From Firmicutes bacterium UBA6648 (lineage in GTDB: Bacteria > Bacillota > Clostridia > Peptostreptococcales > Anaerovoracaceae): a stretch of 5,931 nucleotides of DNA. Shown here in pieces: positions 5,079-5,931 of this stretch. The stretch spans positions 1 through 5,931 of the forward strand of contig DKLE01000185.1 of NCBI GenBank assembly GCA_002455605.1, written 5' to 3'. Each line of letters begins with the position of its first letter. The first letter of the stretch is position 1. Below the pieces are notes generated by a model. That model was given only the letters and a program-made list of their open reading frames with translations. It was not told the origin of the DNA and did no database searches. The position numbers were made by a program, and so were the translations under genes.

Positions 5079-5906
5079 CTATATTATTTTTTCATTGTAA
5101 ATGCCTGTCAGTCCGACTCTTTCCACACGGCCGGTAATTTCATCTGCATCTGTACTATATAGATTTCGTTCCTTCATTCTTTCAAAGTATTCTGCTCCTG
5201 CAAAGGTATATCTGGTCATTAAGCCTTCTTGTGTCTTTAAGCGTTCATTGGCATAGGAAATTAAATCTCCCGTAGCAAGCTGTCTAGGCAATTCCATAGG
5301 CTTTAAGCCCTTTAAATATCTGGCCCCATTATATCCCGCTAAGCTTCCGGTAGTAATAGCCTCCGTATGACCTACAAATAAACCTGATTTTTCACCGCCG
5401 CAAAGTAAGTTTTCAATGCCTGAGACTTTCATATAGTCATCTCTCTCTGCAACAGATAAATATCGGATGGAATTACCTTTTCCCCCTGCATACGGATCCG
5501 CATATCGGGCATTTTCTAATCCGGGCACTTCCCTCAGTTTTTCTAACGGAAAGAAAGGGGTCATAATTTTAGCGTAGCCGGTATCCAGCAGCACTATATT
5601 TTCTGCATACTCATCTAAAGCATATTGCTGACATACCTTTAAATTTAATTTTTCTTTTGAAACATCTTTGGCCGGAAGAGGTATGACAGCAACCCCTTTT
5701 TCATTGAGCAGCTGCTGTATTTCTTCTGATAAGGAGCCTTTTTCCAGCTTGCCTGAGCCACTGAATGCTCCCCATGCTCCATCCTTTCTTTTTCCCATTA
5801 TGTCCGTTACGCCTGCTTTCTGCGAAACACTGACTCTAGGCCCAAAAGCAGGGCATCTGAGTATGCACATGCAGCATCCATTACCGTAAGAAAGGCAATT
5901 TCCCAT
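5079..5906 (-). CDS. GidA-like FAD-dependent oxidoreductase, C-terminal two thirds, 5' end missing or disrupted
   Basis: The frame gives 275 residues from ATG 5906-5904 to TAG 5081-5079. It opens directly in a cysteine-rich block, NCLSYGNGCCMCILRCP (3-19), continues through FFPLEKLREVPGLENARY (118-135), and contains a C-terminal flavin-binding-type segment CGGEKSGLFVGHTEAITTGSLAGYNGARY (169-197). This resembles clostridial FAD-dependent oxidoreductases related to MnmG/GidA and TrmFO, whose substrate I do not know. As I recall the family, full-length members have about 150 further residues with an N-terminal Rossmann GxGxxG motif; that is absent here. Family-like residues (TGP) continue upstream of the ATG, but an in-frame TAG occurs at 5927-5925. 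No convincing ribosome binding site precedes the ATG; only AGGG at an unsuitable 3-nt spacing is present. I therefore suspect a truncated gene, a pseudogene, or a sequence error at the edge rather than an intact short protein. Without its dinucleotide-binding half it should not bind FAD normally. It ends at its own terminator. Confidence 0.75.
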   Translation of the reverse strand: MGNCLSYGNGCCMCILRCPAFGPRVSVSQKAGVTDIMGKRKDGAWGAFSGSGKLEKGSLSEEIQQLLNEKGVAVIPLPAKDVSKEKLNLKVCQQYALDEYAENIVLLDTGYAKIMTPFFPLEKLREVPGLENARYADPYAGGKGNSIRYLSVAERDDYMKVSGIENLLCGGEKSGLFVGHTEAITTGSLAGYNGARYLKGLKPMELPRQLATGDLISYANERLKTQEGLMTRYTFAGAEYFERMKERNLYSTDADEITGRVERVGLTGIYNEKII

Positions 5907-5931
5907 AGGCCCTGTAGGAACGTACTAATTA

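Noticed and set aside
5668..5889. Plus-strand frame opposite the FAD oxidoreductase
   Set aside because: It is a shadow of the conserved cysteine-rich coding region and has no supporting signals.
5925..5927. UAG read as pyrrolysine in the flavoprotein
   Set aside because: Three genes in this window end in TAG (argH, the 83-residue ORF and the flavoprotein itself), so TAG is an ordinary stop here. No Pyl genes or methylamine methyltransferase are seen.

Overview
This is an AT-rich window with strong Shine-Dalgarno sequences (GGGGAGGA, AAGGAG, GAGGAGG), sigma-A-type promoters, intrinsic terminators and protein families typical of anaerobic Firmicutes. These include a CBS/DRTGG-type family II pyrophosphatase, an acylating aldehyde dehydrogenase and a NimA-like flavoprotein. 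A low-GC member of the Clostridia is the best guess; genus cannot be told from the sequence alone. Every gene I can support lies on the minus strand, so transcription runs from high to low coordinates.

Layout in transcription order. (1) 5931-5079: the C-terminal two thirds of a GidA-like FAD-dependent oxidoreductase. Its upstream part is cut off by an in-frame TAG just before the window edge, so it is probably truncated or broken. It ends in a clear hairpin terminator (5026-5057). (2) 5016-2739: two tandem promoters, then a regulated manganese-type inorganic pyrophosphatase (CBS-DRTGG-CBS inside a DHH/DHHA2 enzyme), most likely starting at a TTG codon. A NimA-like FMN-binding split-barrel protein follows after 23 nt, so the two probably form an operon. 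(3) 2634-2383: an 83-residue, highly charged protein of unknown function, whose last codons form one arm of its own terminator. (4) 2311-863: argH (argininosuccinate lyase, last step of arginine synthesis) with its own well-formed promoter and no argG beside it. A possible 33-residue basic small protein (862-761) starts immediately after the argH stop codon, and a strong terminator follows at 656-692. (5) 515-1: the N-terminal 171 residues of a CoA-acylating-type aldehyde dehydrogenase that runs out of the window.

Apart from the pyrophosphatase/NimA-like pair, the genes look like separate housekeeping or metabolic units on one strand, divided by terminators, rather than one pathway. The stretch 516-760 holds no gene: it contains the argH-side terminator and a weak promoter candidate for the aldehyde dehydrogenase. 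I see no CRISPR array, insertion sequence, tRNA, rRNA, phage gene or known riboswitch, and no convincing novel multi-gene system. The most useful leads are the disrupted cysteine-rich flavoprotein, the small ORF abutting argH, the non-ATG start of the pyrophosphatase, and the structured junction upstream of argH.
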